A stretch of 64,000 bases of DNA from Leptospira sp. (GTDB lineage Bacteria > Spirochaetota > Leptospiria > Leptospirales > Leptospiraceae). A model generated the notes under the pieces. It was not told where the DNA came from. It was given only the letters and a program-made list of their open reading frames with translations, and did no database searches. How positions within the stretch are numbered: the first letter of the stretch is position 1; every line of letters starts with the position of its first letter. Where the stretch lies: NCBI GenBank assembly GCA_016742255.1, contig JACVCB010000011.1, positions 43,288 to 107,287 of the forward strand, written 5' to 3'. This document shows positions 28,900-35,882 of the stretch, one piece after another. The position numbers were made by a program, and so were the translations under genes.

Positions 28900-30792
28900 A
28901 TGATCACTGACAAACGAAATTACGTCTATTGGTTAAAATTTAGAAAGGACACAGGTCCCCTACTCAAGAGATTTTTAATCGCTGCTTCTGGGTTGTTTTT
29001 AGTTGCTGCGTGTTTGCATCTAACACCCCTCTTTACAAAATCAGGTGAAATTGATTATATCTTTTTTGCTGTCGATTTAGGAATTTCAATCTTATTCATT
29101 TTTGAATATTTTTTAAAAAACAAAATTTCATTAGTCATTCGAGTTCTCACTTTAATCATTACAGCTATCTTCATATCTGTTTTATCTTTTTTAAGAAGTG
29201 GATTACTCGGGACAGGTGAGATTTCACTTGCCTTCATCATCATTTCTTTTTTTGTATTTTTACCTCCTATTCCAAGTCTTTTGTCAGCTCTATTCATATC
29301 TATTGTTCCAGCTATTTTTGGAATTTTTGTATACCATTCTATTGTAATATTTCCAGACGAATTAGGAATACGAAATCAAAGTCCAAGAGAATGGTATTTT
29401 AAATCAGTCAGTTTAATCATTTTTTCCATACTTTCTGGATTTTTGATCCAAAGGTTACGAGCAAAATTAATTAAAAATATTGTATATTTAAAAGAATCCA
29501 GAGCAAAAATTTTAAAATCAAAACAACATATCGACAAACTAGCATTTTACGACTCTCTCACACAATTGCCGAATCGTTATTCATTTGAACTCTCCATTCA
29601 AAATAGAATCGATATTGGTTCAAATGAAGCTTTTGTCTTACTCATTAATATCAAAGGGATTAAAGTTATTAATGCATTACATGGTATCAGTTTTGGGGAC
29701 CAGATATTAACACTAATAGGGAATATATTAAAACAATACACTTCTGAACGTCCAAATACAATCGTTGCTAGTTTAGGTGGAGATGAATTCATTTTATGGA
29801 TCGAAAATTCTGCCAGGAATAGGATTGAGGAAGCAATTGTTAAATTTGATTTAAATAATAACCAAACTTTAACACCGGATAGACTTGGCCATAGACTCCA
29901 ATACAGAGTTTCTGGAATTCATTTTCCATCAGAAGCCAATCATTTGGACGAAGTCATTCGAAAACTTTCCATTGCGATGAATGTAGCCCGGGAAAAATCA
30001 ATGAACCATCTGGTTTGGTTCGAACCGGAAATGGAAAAGAAAATAGAAAGGGAACAAAAATTAAAGAACCAACTAGAAAAAGCAATTGAGTTCAATCATT
30101 TTAAAATTGCCTACCAAGAAAAGGTAGATATTTCAAACAAATCAATTGTTGGGTTAGAGGCACTTGCCAGATGGACGGTGCCAGAATTAGGTGAGATATC
30201 TCCAGATGAATTTATCCCCATCATTACTAAATCAGATTTGATTGTTCCTTTCGGCAAAAAAATATTCGAAAAAGTAGTCAGCCAAATTCCAAGTTTACAA
30301 AAAGTTTATGGCCAAGAGATCAAAATTTCGATCAACATTTCACCAATCTTCTTTTTATTTCCTAATTTTAATGATTATATCATCACCTATTTAAATCAAA
30401 ATTCAATAAATCCAAAAAATCTAATCTTTGAAATTACTGAAGATATCTTTATAGATGAAATTGAAACCATCCAAAGTATAGTTTCTAACCTCAGGTCAAA
30501 TGGAATCTCGGTTTCGTTAGATGATTTTGGTAAAGGATATTCATCACTACACTATATGCAAAAAATTCAATTTGATGAATTAAAAATCGATAAATCATTT
30601 TTAGATGAAATTGCTACATCCGATCGTAATTTTTTACTTTTGGAATCAATATGCCATTTGGCTGATTCTTTAGGATTAAAAACTATTGCAGAGGGAATTG
30701 AAAGAGAAGAACAAATCCTATCTTTAAAAAAAACATCCTGTCATATCGTCCAAGGTTATCTTTACTCAAAACCAAAAATCTTATTTGAATGA
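28900..30792 (+). CDS. membrane GGDEF-EAL protein, cyclase site degenerate
   Basis: This 630-residue protein has about six transmembrane segments (residues 20-190), a linker helix, a GGDEF domain and an EAL domain. The GGDEF letters are present (293-297), but the metal-binding segment reads LLINIKGIKVINALHGISFGD in place of the usual D-x-D-x-F form. Cyclase activity is therefore doubtful. The EAL domain keeps its residues: E420 in LEALARW, ISINISP, EITEDIF, LDDFGKGYSSLHYM, LKIDKSF, IAEGIEREEQ and IVQGYLYSKP. It is thus probably a cyclic-di-GMP phosphodiesterase. It is divergent from the thioesterase gene. Confidence 0.92.
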   Translation: MITDKRNYVYWLKFRKDTGPLLKRFLIAASGLFLVAACLHLTPLFTKSGEIDYIFFAVDLGISILFIFEYFLKNKISLVIRVLTLIITAIFISVLSFLRSGLLGTGEISLAFIIISFFVFLPPIPSLLSALFISIVPAIFGIFVYHSIVIFPDELGIRNQSPREWYFKSVSLIIFSILSGFLIQRLRAKLIKNIVYLKESRAKILKSKQHIDKLAFYDSLTQLPNRYSFELSIQNRIDIGSNEAFVLLINIKGIKVINALHGISFGDQILTLIGNILKQYTSERPNTIVASLGGDEFILWIENSARNRIEEAIVKFDLNNNQTLTPDRLGHRLQYRVSGIHFPSEANHLDEVIRKLSIAMNVAREKSMNHLVWFEPEMEKKIEREQKLKNQLEKAIEFNHFKIAYQEKVDISNKSIVGLEALARWTVPELGEISPDEFIPIITKSDLIVPFGKKIFEKVVSQIPSLQKVYGQEIKISINISPIFFLFPNFNDYIITYLNQNSINPKNLIFEITEDIFIDEIETIQSIVSNLRSNGISVSLDDFGKGYSSLHYMQKIQFDELKIDKSFLDEIATSDRNFLLLESICHLADSLGLKTIAEGIEREEQILSLKKTSCHIVQGYLYSKPKILFE

Positions 30793-30854
30793 AATCCAAT
30801 TGCATTACAAAACTTATCGATGAATTTATCGATTTCATTCCAACACTTTACTAG

Positions 30855-30883
30855 TTGCATATTAATTCAATCAGTGTTACTTT
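30855..30883 (+). promoter_or_regulatory. sigma-70-like promoter close to CDF start
   Basis: TTGCAT (30855-30860) and TACTTT (30878-30883) are separated by 17 bases. The predicted transcript would begin within a few bases of ATG 30890, and no Shine-Dalgarno precedes that ATG. This raises the possibility of a leaderless mRNA. The match is modest. Confidence 0.35.
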
Positions 30884-30889
30884 ATCCTT

Positions 30890-31801
30890 ATGGGACATGG
30901 ACACAATCATTCCAATCACAACCATTCACATACTGACATCTCTTCCTCTTCTAAAAACTTAGCTTGGGCTTTTTTCTTAAATTTATTCTTTTCCTTATTT
31001 GAATTGGTTGGAGGAGTTTATTCCAATAGCATCGCAATTATATCAGATGCGTTTCATGATTTTGGCGATGCTCTTTCACTTGCATTTGTTTGGTACTTAC
31101 AAAAGGTTTCAACAAGACCAAATGATCTTCATTTTGATTATGGATACAGGCGTTTTTCGATATTAGGTGCCTTATTTATATCTGTATTGTTAACTGTTGG
31201 ATCCATCTTCATGATCATTGAATCCATCAAACGATTTATTTCCCCTGCGGAATCAAAAGCTGATGCCATGTTTGTCCTCGCAATTGTTGGTGTTGTTGTG
31301 AATGGAATTGCGATGGTACGTTTAAATCGTGGATCTAGTTTTTCCGAAAAAGCTGTTTTTTTGCACTTCCTCGAAGATATTTTGGGTTGGGTTGCTGTAC
31401 TCATTGGTAGTATTTTTATGTATTTTTGGAATTTACCTTGGTTTGACCCTTTGATGTCTCTTGGAATTGCAGTTTGGATTTTATTCAATGCTTATCGGAA
31501 TACAAAACAAGTCATGCGTGTATTTCTGCAAGGAGTGCCTATCTCACTCAATCGATCCGAACTCATTGCACATTGGGAAAATATCAAGGGAGTCAAATCA
31601 GTTCACGATATTAAAATTTGGAGTTTAGATGGAAACCATCATGTTGCATCCCTTCATGTTTTGATGGACAAAAAAATAAACTTAAGTGAGTTTCAACTCT
31701 TAAAAGAAGAAATCAGAAAAGTTGCTTCTGAGTTTGAAATCATCCATACGACAATCGAACTTGAAACTGACGCAGAACAATGCAAACTCCAACCTAATTA
31801 A
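30890..31801 (+). CDS. cation diffusion facilitator (Zn/Cd/Co exporter)
   Basis: This 303-residue CDF transporter has a histidine-rich N-terminus (GHGHNHSNHNHSHTD). Six transmembrane helices follow, and the metal site is made by SDAFHDFGD in helix 2 and HFLEDILGW in helix 5. A cytoplasmic ferredoxin-like C-terminal domain includes VKSVHDIKIWSLDGNHHVAS. It exports divalent cations, most likely zinc, by proton antiport. ATG 30890 is the only suitable start. It is convergent with the GST gene, separated by two bases. Confidence 0.93.
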   Translation: MGHGHNHSNHNHSHTDISSSSKNLAWAFFLNLFFSLFELVGGVYSNSIAIISDAFHDFGDALSLAFVWYLQKVSTRPNDLHFDYGYRRFSILGALFISVLLTVGSIFMIIESIKRFISPAESKADAMFVLAIVGVVVNGIAMVRLNRGSSFSEKAVFLHFLEDILGWVAVLIGSIFMYFWNLPWFDPLMSLGIAVWILFNAYRNTKQVMRVFLQGVPISLNRSELIAHWENIKGVKSVHDIKIWSLDGNHHVASLHVLMDKKINLSEFQLLKEEIRKVASEFEIIHTTIELETDAEQCKLQPN

Positions 31802-31803
31802 AC

Positions 31804-32406
31804 TCAGTTTAGCTTCATAGGTTGGAATGAATCCATCGATTGTATCCTTTTAATCCACATGCGAATATTTGGATAACTTGTTAAGTCGAAACCGCCTTGA
31901 TGAGCAACATGGGTATAAGCAAATAAACTAATATCAGCAATTGTAAAAATGTCTCCAACTAAAAACGAAGTTTTTTGTAGTTGGACTTCCATTACTTTTA
32001 ATGCTTTGTGTCCTCCAACTTGTTTGGATTCATATTCCAAACGTCTCTCTTCAGGTATTCCTAAATAATGTTGTATGTACCGAGCTACAGCGATATAAGG
32101 TTCGTGACTGTATTGTTCAAAGAACTGCCATTCTAATACCTTTGCCTTTAAAAAAGGATCTTTTGGTAATAAATGACTCCCTTCTGCTAGAAAATGTAAT
32201 ATCGCATTCGATTCTGAAATGACCCTCGCATCATCTAACACGAGTATGGGAATTTTTCCGTTCGGGTTTAATTGCAAAAAGGCTTCTGTTTGTGTTTCTC
32301 CCTTTTTAATATTTAAATCAACCCATTCATATGGAATGTTGAGGAAAGAAGTTAGTAACTGAATTTTGTAACAATTACCTGATTGGTGATCACCGTAAAC
32401 TTTCAT
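31804..32406 (-). CDS. glutathione S-transferase family protein
   Basis: This 200-residue protein has a thioredoxin-like N-terminal domain (MKVYGDHQSGNCYKIQLLTS, LNPNGKIPILVLDD, SESNAILHFLA). The all-helical C-terminal domain carries the hydrophobic-core motif VGDIFTIADISLFAY. The frame is open back to 32559, but ATG 32406 has AGGAG five bases upstream and starts the fold exactly. It overlaps the end of the PhlG-like gene by 17 bases, so the pair is translationally coupled under the divergent TetR promoter. A role in conjugating or reducing an aromatic compound is inferred. Confidence 0.88.
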   Translation of the reverse strand: MKVYGDHQSGNCYKIQLLTSFLNIPYEWVDLNIKKGETQTEAFLQLNPNGKIPILVLDDARVISESNAILHFLAEGSHLLPKDPFLKAKVLEWQFFEQYSHEPYIAVARYIQHYLGIPEERRLEYESKQVGGHKALKVMEVQLQKTSFLVGDIFTIADISLFAYTHVAHQGGFDLTSYPNIRMWIKRIQSMDSFQPMKLN

Positions 32407-33046
32407 TCTGACTCCTAAATAATTCGGGTAAAAAATTTTGGAACTGTCCCACTTCTTCAATATTATGTTTGATCCAATATTGACCATGTTTTCGATCAAA
32501 GAATAAAAATTCAAATACAGGTCTAAGAATTCGAAAGGATATTCCCTTCCATCCAACAATCAAACAGTTTTCATAGAGTGTTCCATCCTTTGTTTCTTGG
32601 AATTGATATTCCATTCGGGCGATGGGAAGAATTCCATACAATTTAGGATTGTGGATAAATCCAGTTTCATCTAATTTTTCGATCGGACTGATGACATTCA
32701 CTAAATATCGTTTTTGCCTTCCTAAGTATTCCACAATCCGTAACACCGCACCTGGCCCAATTTTACCCGATTCATTTGTTTTTTCATAACTGACATGAAC
32801 ATGATCTTCAGGATGCCAAACATGATATCGATCTAATACCTTACCTTGGTATTCCATTGTACCTTCCAAATGTTGGAACCACCAAACTAACATTCTTGGA
32901 AAAACACCTTTCAGAACATCATGTTTGATCCAATATTTGACCCTTCCATCTGCTAATATTTCCCGTCCCGATTTTGCTGATTCCATCGTCTTTGGATTCC
33001 ACGTTATTCCACGATGAGGAGGTAACCCCAATTTTACAGATTTCAT
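32390..33046 (-). CDS. PhlG-like (2,4-diacetylphloroglucinol hydrolase family) protein
   Basis: This 218-residue protein resembles the DAPG hydrolase (PhlG) domain family, zinc enzymes that cleave a C-C bond of acylated phloroglucinols. Visible features are HDVLKGVFPRMLVWWFQHLE, YHVWHPEDHVHVSYE and a late HNIEEVGQF with an H-x-x-x-E spacing. The last recalls the C-terminal zinc pair of PhlG. The match is by memory of the family, and the true substrate may be another phenolic ketone. ATG 33046 follows AAGGGGAA. The promoter and two operators lie immediately upstream, with TetR divergent. Confidence 0.65.
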   Translation of the reverse strand: MKSVKLGLPPHRGITWNPKTMESAKSGREILADGRVKYWIKHDVLKGVFPRMLVWWFQHLEGTMEYQGKVLDRYHVWHPEDHVHVSYEKTNESGKIGPGAVLRIVEYLGRQKRYLVNVISPIEKLDETGFIHNPKLYGILPIARMEYQFQETKDGTLYENCLIVGWKGISFRILRPVFEFLFFDRKHGQYWIKHNIEEVGQFQNFLPELFRSQNESLR

Positions 33047-33061
33047 ACCTGATTCCCCTTG

Positions 33062-33079
33062 GTATAGTGAATACTATAC
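33062..33079. promoter_or_regulatory. TetR-type operator 1
   Basis: This is a perfect inverted repeat of 7-bp arms, GTATAGT-GAAT-ACTATAC. It lies 15 bases before the PhlG-like start, at about the expected transcription start of that gene. It is a probable binding site for the adjacent divergent TetR-family protein. Confidence 0.7.
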
Positions 33080-33086
33080 TTCTCTT

Positions 33087-33114
33087 CTTATAAGGTAAAG
33101 TAAACACTATACAA
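33087..33114 (-). promoter_or_regulatory. promoter of PhlG-like/GST operon
   Basis: On the minus strand, TTGTAT (33114-33109) and TATAAG (33092-33087) are 16 bases apart. Operator 2 covers the -35 box and spacer, and operator 1 lies at about +1. A bound repressor would block this promoter. Confidence 0.5.
33095..33112. promoter_or_regulatory. TetR-type operator 2
   Basis: GTAAAGTAAACACTATAC matches operator 1 at 15 of 18 positions and lies 33 bp from it centre to centre, about three helical turns. The right arm is identical to that of operator 1, and the left arm has one mismatch. Confidence 0.62.
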
Positions 33115-33175
33115 AAAATCAATCGAAAAAATTCAGGTTTGAAAAAAATGATGTAAAACGAGATCCATACTTAGA

Positions 33176-33841
33176 ATGAAACTGACCTTAAAAATGCTAC
33201 AAAGTGAATTTGCAGCGTATCAAAATCCACAATCTGAAAAAGAAAAAGAGATCGTAGATGCAGCAGAGGAAATTTTTGCCGAATTGGGATTTAGCGGTGC
33301 AACTACGGCAGAACTTGCTAAAAAAGCACGTACTACAGAACGAACATTGTTCAAATACTTTCCGACTAAATTTGATTTATACAAACGTGTATTAGCTGGT
33401 CTTTTATTGTCGACTATTTTGCCAAATCATATGTCAGACTTAAAAGATAGAATCCAATCACAAAATCCGAATTTTAAGGTATGGTACATTTCAATCTTAA
33501 AAGCGAGGTTTGAATCAGTTGCAAAAGAACCTCAAAAATTAAAACTTTTACTCGGAGCCATACTCTTTTCCAAAGACTTTTCTGAAATATTTGGGCAATT
33601 ATGGAAAACAAATTTATATGATACTTCGATTGAAGCTTATCGAAATTTTCAATTAAAAGGTGAGATCAAAAAGGATTTAGATCTCAATCAAATTGTCAGA
33701 GTATCTTTTAGTTTGGGAGCTAGTTTCATCATCACAAAGTTTATATTAGCACCTAAGTTTCCGATTGATGTGGATCGTGAAATCGAATCTATATTTTCAA
33801 TTTTTTACGAAGGTATATCCAACCGAAAGGAACAGAAATGA
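33176..33841 (+). CDS. TetR-family transcriptional regulator
   Basis: This 221-residue protein has a typical TetR N-terminal helix-turn-helix (IVDAAEEIFAELGFSGATTA, AELAKKARTTERTLFKYFPT, KFDLYKRVLAG) with a 15-residue lead. A helical ligand-binding and dimerisation domain follows. It is divergent from the PhlG-like/GST operon. The two 18-bp inverted repeats between them are the natural targets for local repression, relieved by a small ligand. No clear Shine-Dalgarno precedes ATG 33176. The inducer is unknown and may be an aromatic compound. Confidence 0.92.
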   Translation: MKLTLKMLQSEFAAYQNPQSEKEKEIVDAAEEIFAELGFSGATTAELAKKARTTERTLFKYFPTKFDLYKRVLAGLLLSTILPNHMSDLKDRIQSQNPNFKVWYISILKARFESVAKEPQKLKLLLGAILFSKDFSEIFGQLWKTNLYDTSIEAYRNFQLKGEIKKDLDLNQIVRVSFSLGASFIITKFILAPKFPIDVDREIESIFSIFYEGISNRKEQK

Positions 33842-33874
33842 AGTATCATTTCAAAAACAAAGATTCGTTTGCTT

Positions 33875-34960
33875 TTACTTTTCTTTCTTTGGCACAATCA
33901 AAATGACTTTTCCCTTTGTGAGTAAATGATTGGCAATTTTGTCAATTCCGGTTTCATTACCCAAATAAAAATCAACTCTTCCTTCTCCTTGGATGGCATT
34001 TCCTCGATCATGAACAAACACCAAATGATCGTTATATGTCTTTTGAATTGACTTAAAACTGATAAGCACTGGAAATCCAAGAGGGATTTGTTTATCCATC
34101 GCAACAGAACGTTCTGGAACAAGTCGGATCCCTCCACTTCCTAAAGGTCCGATCATTAGATCTGAAAGTTGTTTTTTCGGTAGGTTCTCTTTTTCAAAGA
34201 AGATATACCTTGGATTTTTCCAAATGGCTTCGGAAACTTCTTTAGGATTTGTCTCCATACAAAATTTTAATTCATATGGTTTTAAACTTGGACAAACTCC
34301 TGTTAAATGAACAGCAGGACTCAAATAATCAAATCCATTGTCTGAGGCATAATTGATCCTAAATATTTCTTTTGTTTCTGTTTGGACAAGAGCAGATCCT
34401 TCCAATTGTGCTAAATGAAGGTCGGTTAACGTTAGATACACAATCGGTTGGGAAACGGTTTTCCAATGGGATTCTTCTTTCCAATACTCTCTAGTATAAA
34501 ATTTGGAATGGGTCGCTTTGGAATTCTGTTTTGGTGGGACAAGAGCCGGGTACAAATAGTTCCCACTTGGTTTTGTTCTCCCTTGGATTCGCACTTCATA
34601 ATAACCAGTGATGAGTGGTGGTTCGGAATTGGGTTTCAATTCAACTTCTTTGAATTGTTTTCGAATCTCTTTCAGTAAATCTAAGTGTTTGTTTCCCTGT
34701 ATTTGTTTTTGGATCTCTCTCAGTGGGAATAAAATATCATTGAGAGTAATGGTTTCCCCTTGGATTAAAAATTTTGTATCCATAGGGAGTTTTTGCAGGT
34801 ATTGGATCGATTCTTGGATTGCTACTTGTAGGGCAATTGACTCTGACTTCTTATCTAGAATTTTATGATTTGGCTTTGTGGGTTTCGCAGGAAGGGTCCA
34901 TAAAAACGGAACCAAATAAAGAGAGAATAGGCAAATGAGGAATCGTTTCATTCTGTCCAT
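33875..34960 (-). CDS. mltA: MltA-like membrane-bound lytic murein transglycosylase
   Basis: This protein of about 361 residues has an N-terminal signal or anchor (MKRFLICLFSLYLVPFLWTL). The MltA domain contains ITGYYEVRIQGR, SGNYLYPALVPP and QPIVYLTLTDLHLAQLEGS. The C-terminal 3D part has VFVHDRGNAIQGEGRVDFYLG, whose acidic residues include the usual catalytic aspartate. The enzyme cleaves glycan strands of peptidoglycan to 1,6-anhydro products. ATG 34960 or 34951 are both plausible starts, since neither has a strong ribosome site; the longer open frame to 35026 is less likely. No lipobox is seen, unlike E. coli MltA. Confidence 0.85.
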   Translation of the reverse strand: MDRMKRFLICLFSLYLVPFLWTLPAKPTKPNHKILDKKSESIALQVAIQESIQYLQKLPMDTKFLIQGETITLNDILFPLREIQKQIQGNKHLDLLKEIRKQFKEVELKPNSEPPLITGYYEVRIQGRTKPSGNYLYPALVPPKQNSKATHSKFYTREYWKEESHWKTVSQPIVYLTLTDLHLAQLEGSALVQTETKEIFRINYASDNGFDYLSPAVHLTGVCPSLKPYELKFCMETNPKEVSEAIWKNPRYIFFEKENLPKKQLSDLMIGPLGSGGIRLVPERSVAMDKQIPLGFPVLISFKSIQKTYNDHLVFVHDRGNAIQGEGRVDFYLGNETGIDKIANHLLTKGKVILIVPKKEK

Positions 34961-35032
34961 TGTTACAGGAATTGTTTCAACACGATGGAAAAAAGCGAGT
35001 CTAGTTTTATTGGCTAAAACCTGCAAAAATAG

Positions 35033-35049
35033 TCTTATGTCTCATAAGA
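35033..35049. repeat. palindrome between mltA and rpmH
   Basis: A perfect inverted repeat TCTTATG-TCT-CATAAGA lies in the 200-base gap between the divergent mltA and rpmH genes. It could be an operator or part of a promoter region. No convincing -10/-35 pair was found for rpmH. Confidence 0.4.
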
Positions 35050-35161
35050 TATAGAGTGTCCAATCATTTTTACCAATTCCCCTTGACTTCCATGGGGGTA
35101 CCAAAAACCTTTCAAAAGACCTCATATTTTTGCGATCATATATAGATAAATTAGGTGTTTC

Positions 35162-35323
35162 ATGAAACGTACATTCCAACCGAGTAAAATTAAACGCGTG
35201 AGAACTCACGGATTCCGAGCCAGAATGGCTACCCCAGGCGGAAGAAATGTGATAGCGAACAGAAGAAGAAAAGGACGCGCTAAGTTGACTGTTTCCGACG
35301 AAAAAATCGGGAGAAAGTTCTAA
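35162..35323 (+). CDS. rpmH: 50S ribosomal protein L34
   Basis: This 53-residue basic protein is unmistakable L34: it starts [19 protein letters not shown] and continues [20 protein letters not shown]. Bacterial L34 is usually 44-50 residues, and here a short tail ([13 protein letters not shown]) extends it. It is the first gene of the conserved rpmH-rnpA-yidD-yidC-jag-mnmE order. dnaA, its common divergent neighbour in other bacteria, is absent; mltA takes that place. Confidence 0.97.
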   Translation: MKRTFQPSKIKRVRTHGFRARMATPGGRNVIANRRRKGRAKLTVSDEKIGRKF

Positions 35324-35325
35324 TT

Positions 35326-35394
35326 TAGGAGCTTCCTTCGGAGACCCTTCGCGACCAAACCAGGATCCAGGAACTCTTTCGTCAGAATCGAAAA
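35326..35394 (+). other. in-frame 5' extension of rnpA with Shine-Dalgarno, start codon unclear
   Basis: Between the rpmH stop and the first ATG of rnpA the rnpA frame is open after TAG 35326-35328. It encodes ETLRDQTRIQELFRQNRK, which looks like the usual RnpA N-terminal helix. A TAGGAG ribosome site occurs at 35326-35331, but no ATG, GTG or TTG follows in frame at the right distance. The codon six bases downstream is TCG (35338). Confidence 0.55.
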
Positions 35395-35655
35395 ATGGGC
35401 AGGCCTCCACTTCGTTGGCTTGTTCGGAAAAACGGCCTTCCTTTTGCCAGTTTTTTATTTTGCCCCGATAAAACTCACAAAACTGCCGTTCTTCGCAACC
35501 GTTCAAAACGAATCCTCAGGGAACTGGTTCGGAAATATAATTCTGTTCTTCCAGTAGGATACGATTGTGCCCTACTTGTTCAGGTTGGATTTGCGAAGTT
35601 ATCTAAGGAAGATCGAGAGGTTTTATTCCTTTCGGCACTAAAACAATTCCCATGA
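35395..35655 (+). CDS. rnpA: ribonuclease P protein component
   Basis: RnpA is the protein subunit of RNase P, which trims the 5' leader of tRNA precursors. From ATG 35395 the product is 86 residues, shorter than the usual ~110-120. The signature helix is [20 protein letters not shown], and the C-terminal [19 protein letters not shown] fits. The conserved N-terminal helix appears to be encoded upstream in frame without a canonical start, so the annotated start is provisional. The stop overlaps the yidD start by four bases. Confidence 0.85.
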   Translation: MGRPPLRWLVRKNGLPFASFLFCPDKTHKTAVLRNRSKRILRELVRKYNSVLPVGYDCALLVQVGFAKLSKEDREVLFLSALKQFP

Positions 35656-35879
35656 ATCGGCTGTTTTTGTTTCTCATTTTCCTCTACAAAAAACTGCTCT
35701 CTCCACTATTACCACCATCATGTCGATTCACTCCTAGCTGTTCTGAATACGCCAAACAAGCGTTTGAAACCTATCCATGGTACAAAGCGTTTGTTCTTAG
35801 CATCATTCGAATTTCTAAATGTCACCCTTATCATGAAGGTGGACATGATCCTTTACCGAAATCTTATAACAAGAGTTAA
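35652..35879 (+). CDS. yidD: YidD membrane protein insertion efficiency factor
   Basis: This 75-residue protein has the YidD pattern: [33 protein letters not shown] with paired cysteines, and [16 protein letters not shown] near the end. It associates with the inner membrane and aids YidC-dependent insertion. ATG 35652 overlaps the rnpA stop, and yidC begins four bases after its stop, so it is in the standard position. Confidence 0.94.
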   Translation: MNRLFLFLIFLYKKLLSPLLPPSCRFTPSCSEYAKQAFETYPWYKAFVLSIIRISKCHPYHEGGHDPLPKSYNKS

Positions 35880-35882
35880 ACT

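Noticed and set aside
30820..30845. Direct TATCGAT repeats upstream of the CDF gene as an operator
   Set aside because: The copies are short and imperfectly flanked, and chance is likely in AT-rich DNA.
32407..32559. N-terminal extension of the GST gene
   Set aside because: It lies within the PhlG-like gene and would put about 51 unrelated residues before the thioredoxin fold. A good ribosome site precedes ATG 32406.
34961..35161. Replication origin or DnaA boxes beside rpmH
   Set aside because: I searched by eye for TTATCCACA-like 9-mers and AT-rich unwinding repeats and saw none convincing.
35042..35506. Minus-strand open frame of 154 codons
   Set aside because: It is antisense to rpmH and rnpA and has no plausible product.
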